This document shows, in pieces, positions 62,332 through 64,000 of a stretch of DNA of 64,000 nucleotides; the first letter of the stretch is position 1, and each line of letters starts with the position of its first letter. A program made the translations under genes and the position numbers. The notes below the pieces were generated by a model, which was not told the origin of the DNA, did not search any database, and saw only the letters and a program-made list of their open reading frames with translations. The stretch comes from Candidatus Amarobacter glycogenicus (lineage in GTDB: Bacteria > Chloroflexota > Dehalococcoidia > Tepidiformales > Tepidiformaceae), in the NCBI GenBank assembly GCA_016719395.1, contig JADJZF010000002.1, positions 248,001-312,000 of the forward strand. The letters are read 5' to 3'.

Positions 62332-63993
62332 ATGACCGACCTCGAACGTTCAAAGCGGCTGCGGCGGGAATACGACGAAGCCGTCATCCAGGAAGGCAAA
62401 GAGCTCGCCGGACCCTTCATGACGGTCTCCGGCCGGCCGATCGACCGCGTCTACGACGCCACCGATATCGCGGATCTCGACTACGAACGGGACATCAACC
62501 TCCCCGGCAACTACCCGTACACCCGTGGTGTCCACCGCACCGGCTACCGGGGAAAGCCCTGGACGATCCGCATGTTCAGCGGCTTCGGCTCGGTCGAGGA
62601 GACGAACCAGCGCTACAAGGACCTCCTCGCCGCGGGCAACAACGGCCTTAGCGTCGCCTTCGACATGCCAACACTGATGGGCTACGACCACGATGAACCG
62701 TGGGCCGCGGGCGAGTTCGGTAGTTGTGGCGTCGCTGTCGACTCGCTCAGCGACATGGAAATCCTGCTCAGCAACCTGCCGCTCGACAAGATCACCACGT
62801 CGATGACCATCAACAGCCCGGCCCCGGTCGTCTGGGCGCTCTTTATTGCCGCCGCGGAGAAGCGCGGCATCCCCCGCGCAAAGCTCGCCGGGACCCTCCA
62901 GAACGACATCCTGAAGGAATACATCGCCCAGAACGAGTTCATCTACCCGCCGGACCACTCAATGCGCCTGGTGACCGACACGATCGAATTCGCATCAAAG
63001 GAAATGCCGCTCTGGAACCCCGTGAGCGTGAGTGGCTACCATATCCGTGAGGCCGGAGCGACTGCCGCACAGGAACTCGCCTTCACCCTCGCCAACGGCA
63101 TCGAGTACGTGAAGTGGGGGCTGGCGCGAGGCCTGGACATCGATGAGTTCGCCGGGCGCATCAGCTTCTTCTTCAACAGCCACAACGACTTCTTCGAAGA
63201 GGTCGCCAAGTTTCGTGCCGCCCGCCGTATCTGGGCGCGCCAGATGCGCGAACAATTCGGCGCTCGCAACCCGCGATCCTGGCTCATGCGGTTTCATACC
63301 CAGACGGCGGGTGTCTCACTCTCGGAACAACAGCCCGAAGTCAACCTGGTCCGTGTTGCCATCCAGGCGCTTGCTGCCGTCATGGGCGGCACCCAATCGC
63401 TCCACACCGACGCCATGGACGAAGCCATCGCCCTCCCCAGCGAGAAAGCCGCCCGTCTCGCCGTCCGCACACAGCAGGTCATCCTTCACGAAAGCGGCGT
63501 GATCAACACCGTCGATCCCCTCGGCGGCAGCTACTTCGTGGAGAAGCTGACGACGGACATGGAAAACGAGGTGCTGAAGTACTTCGACCAGGTCGAAGCC
63601 CTCGGTGGAGTCATCCCCGCGATCGAGCACGGCTTCTTCCAGAAGGAAATCGCGGATGCCTCGGCCCGCTACCAGTTCGAAGTCGACACCCGCGACCGGA
63701 TCGTCGTCGGTGTGAATGAGTATGTCTCGGAAGAGAAGCCGGACATCCCTATCTTGAAGTTTGATCCGGAGGGCGAGAGACGCCACCTCGCGCGGCTGAA
63801 GCAACACAAGGCGACCCGCGACTCGGCGAAGCACGCCGCCGCGCTTGCCGCTCTCGAATCCGCCAGCCGCGACCCGAACTCGAACACCATGCCCTGCATC
63901 CTCGACGCCGTGAACGCCGGCGCAACCGTCGGAGAGGTATGCAATCTCTGGCGCCGCGTCTTCGGCGAGTACCGGGAGCAAGTGGTCGTGTAG
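62332..63993 (+). CDS. Methylmalonyl-CoA mutase large-subunit catalytic domain
   Basis: The B12-dependent enzyme interconverts methylmalonyl-CoA and succinyl-CoA. ATG at 62332 gives 553 residues of the substrate TIM-barrel: TRGVHRTGYRGKPWTIRMFS, GLSVAFDMPTLMGYDHDEP and QNDILKEYIAQNEFIYPPDH. Later come FFNSHNDFFEEVAKFRAARR, FHTQTAGVSLSEQQPEVNLV and GGTQSLHTDAMDEA. The cobalamin-binding domain is absent, so a separate small subunit should be encoded elsewhere. The epimerase-like VOC gene at 31778 could supply its substrate. Confidence 0.92.
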   Translation: MTDLERSKRLRREYDEAVIQEGKELAGPFMTVSGRPIDRVYDATDIADLDYERDINLPGNYPYTRGVHRTGYRGKPWTIRMFSGFGSVEETNQRYKDLLAAGNNGLSVAFDMPTLMGYDHDEPWAAGEFGSCGVAVDSLSDMEILLSNLPLDKITTSMTINSPAPVVWALFIAAAEKRGIPRAKLAGTLQNDILKEYIAQNEFIYPPDHSMRLVTDTIEFASKEMPLWNPVSVSGYHIREAGATAAQELAFTLANGIEYVKWGLARGLDIDEFAGRISFFFNSHNDFFEEVAKFRAARRIWARQMREQFGARNPRSWLMRFHTQTAGVSLSEQQPEVNLVRVAIQALAAVMGGTQSLHTDAMDEAIALPSEKAARLAVRTQQVILHESGVINTVDPLGGSYFVEKLTTDMENEVLKYFDQVEALGGVIPAIEHGFFQKEIADASARYQFEVDTRDRIVVGVNEYVSEEKPDIPILKFDPEGERRHLARLKQHKATRDSAKHAAALAALESASRDPNSNTMPCILDAVNAGATVGEVCNLWRRVFGEYREQVVV

Positions 63994-64000
63994 CCGTTTG

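Overview
The window is high-GC DNA, gene-dense on both strands, with many GTG/TTG starts and frequent start/stop overlaps of 1 or 4 bases. Translation, replication and metabolic genes together suggest a free-living bacterium. The complete str-S10-spc-alpha block, the rplI-dnaB-dnaD-dnaC cluster, LuxR-type regulators with a membrane anchor, and a deazaflavin-type reductase fit a Chloroflexota-like lineage. That placement is an inference, not a sequence-search result.

Layout. 1-1100 is a damaged edge: remnants of a Cu/Zn superoxide dismutase-like gene and a flavin reductase-like gene lie either side of an implausible poly-G tract. 1153-4456 holds a HIT protein, an HD hydrolase, a LysM membrane protein and a YcaQ-type DNA glycosylase. 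4509-26819 is one uninterrupted plus-strand translation superoperon (rpsL, rpsG, fusA, tuf, then the S10, spc and alpha operons with secY, adk, map, infA and rpmJ, then truA, rplM, rpsI). It has a strong candidate promoter at its head and a perfect hairpin at its end. 26869-40909 is mixed accessory metabolism and signalling: a sterol desaturase, a two-component system, a deazaflavin reductase, EthD and VOC proteins, ThuA, SDR and TetR, a large SPFH protein, a PP2C phosphatase, GNAT and M20. 41104-42120 is a two-gene toxin-immunity unit (RNase Sa/barnase-type toxin plus barstar). 42271-45452 holds a Baeyer-Villiger monooxygenase and a LuxR-membrane-propeller protein. 45709-49855 is the replication cluster rplI-dnaB-dnaD-(double AAA+ loader). 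49890-55925 holds exported proteins, a PEP-mutase-family enzyme, Nudix, moaE, moaD and comF. 56020-61389 is a MoxR-DUF58-BatD-BatA-BatB/TPR operon. The window closes with an AsnC-type domain, yajQ and the catalytic subunit of a methylmalonyl-CoA mutase.

Most notable: (i) the toxin at 41104 carries an N-terminal LQRxxGNxAVxxL motif of the kind found in proteins linked to extracellular contractile injection systems, followed by an RNase catalytic domain and a barstar immunity gene; (ii) the DnaC-like loader contains two complete AAA+ modules; (iii) the SPFH protein carries three regular 74-residue repeats; (iv) RpoA and ribosomal proteins S3, L9, L13 and L17 all carry long low-complexity C-terminal tails.

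Quality warning: six genes, three of them normally essential (rplF, adk, rpsD), are each broken by exactly one base, and a 44-base G run sits near the left edge. These are best read as assembly or sequencing indels. The affected proteins are annotated here as single repaired genes.
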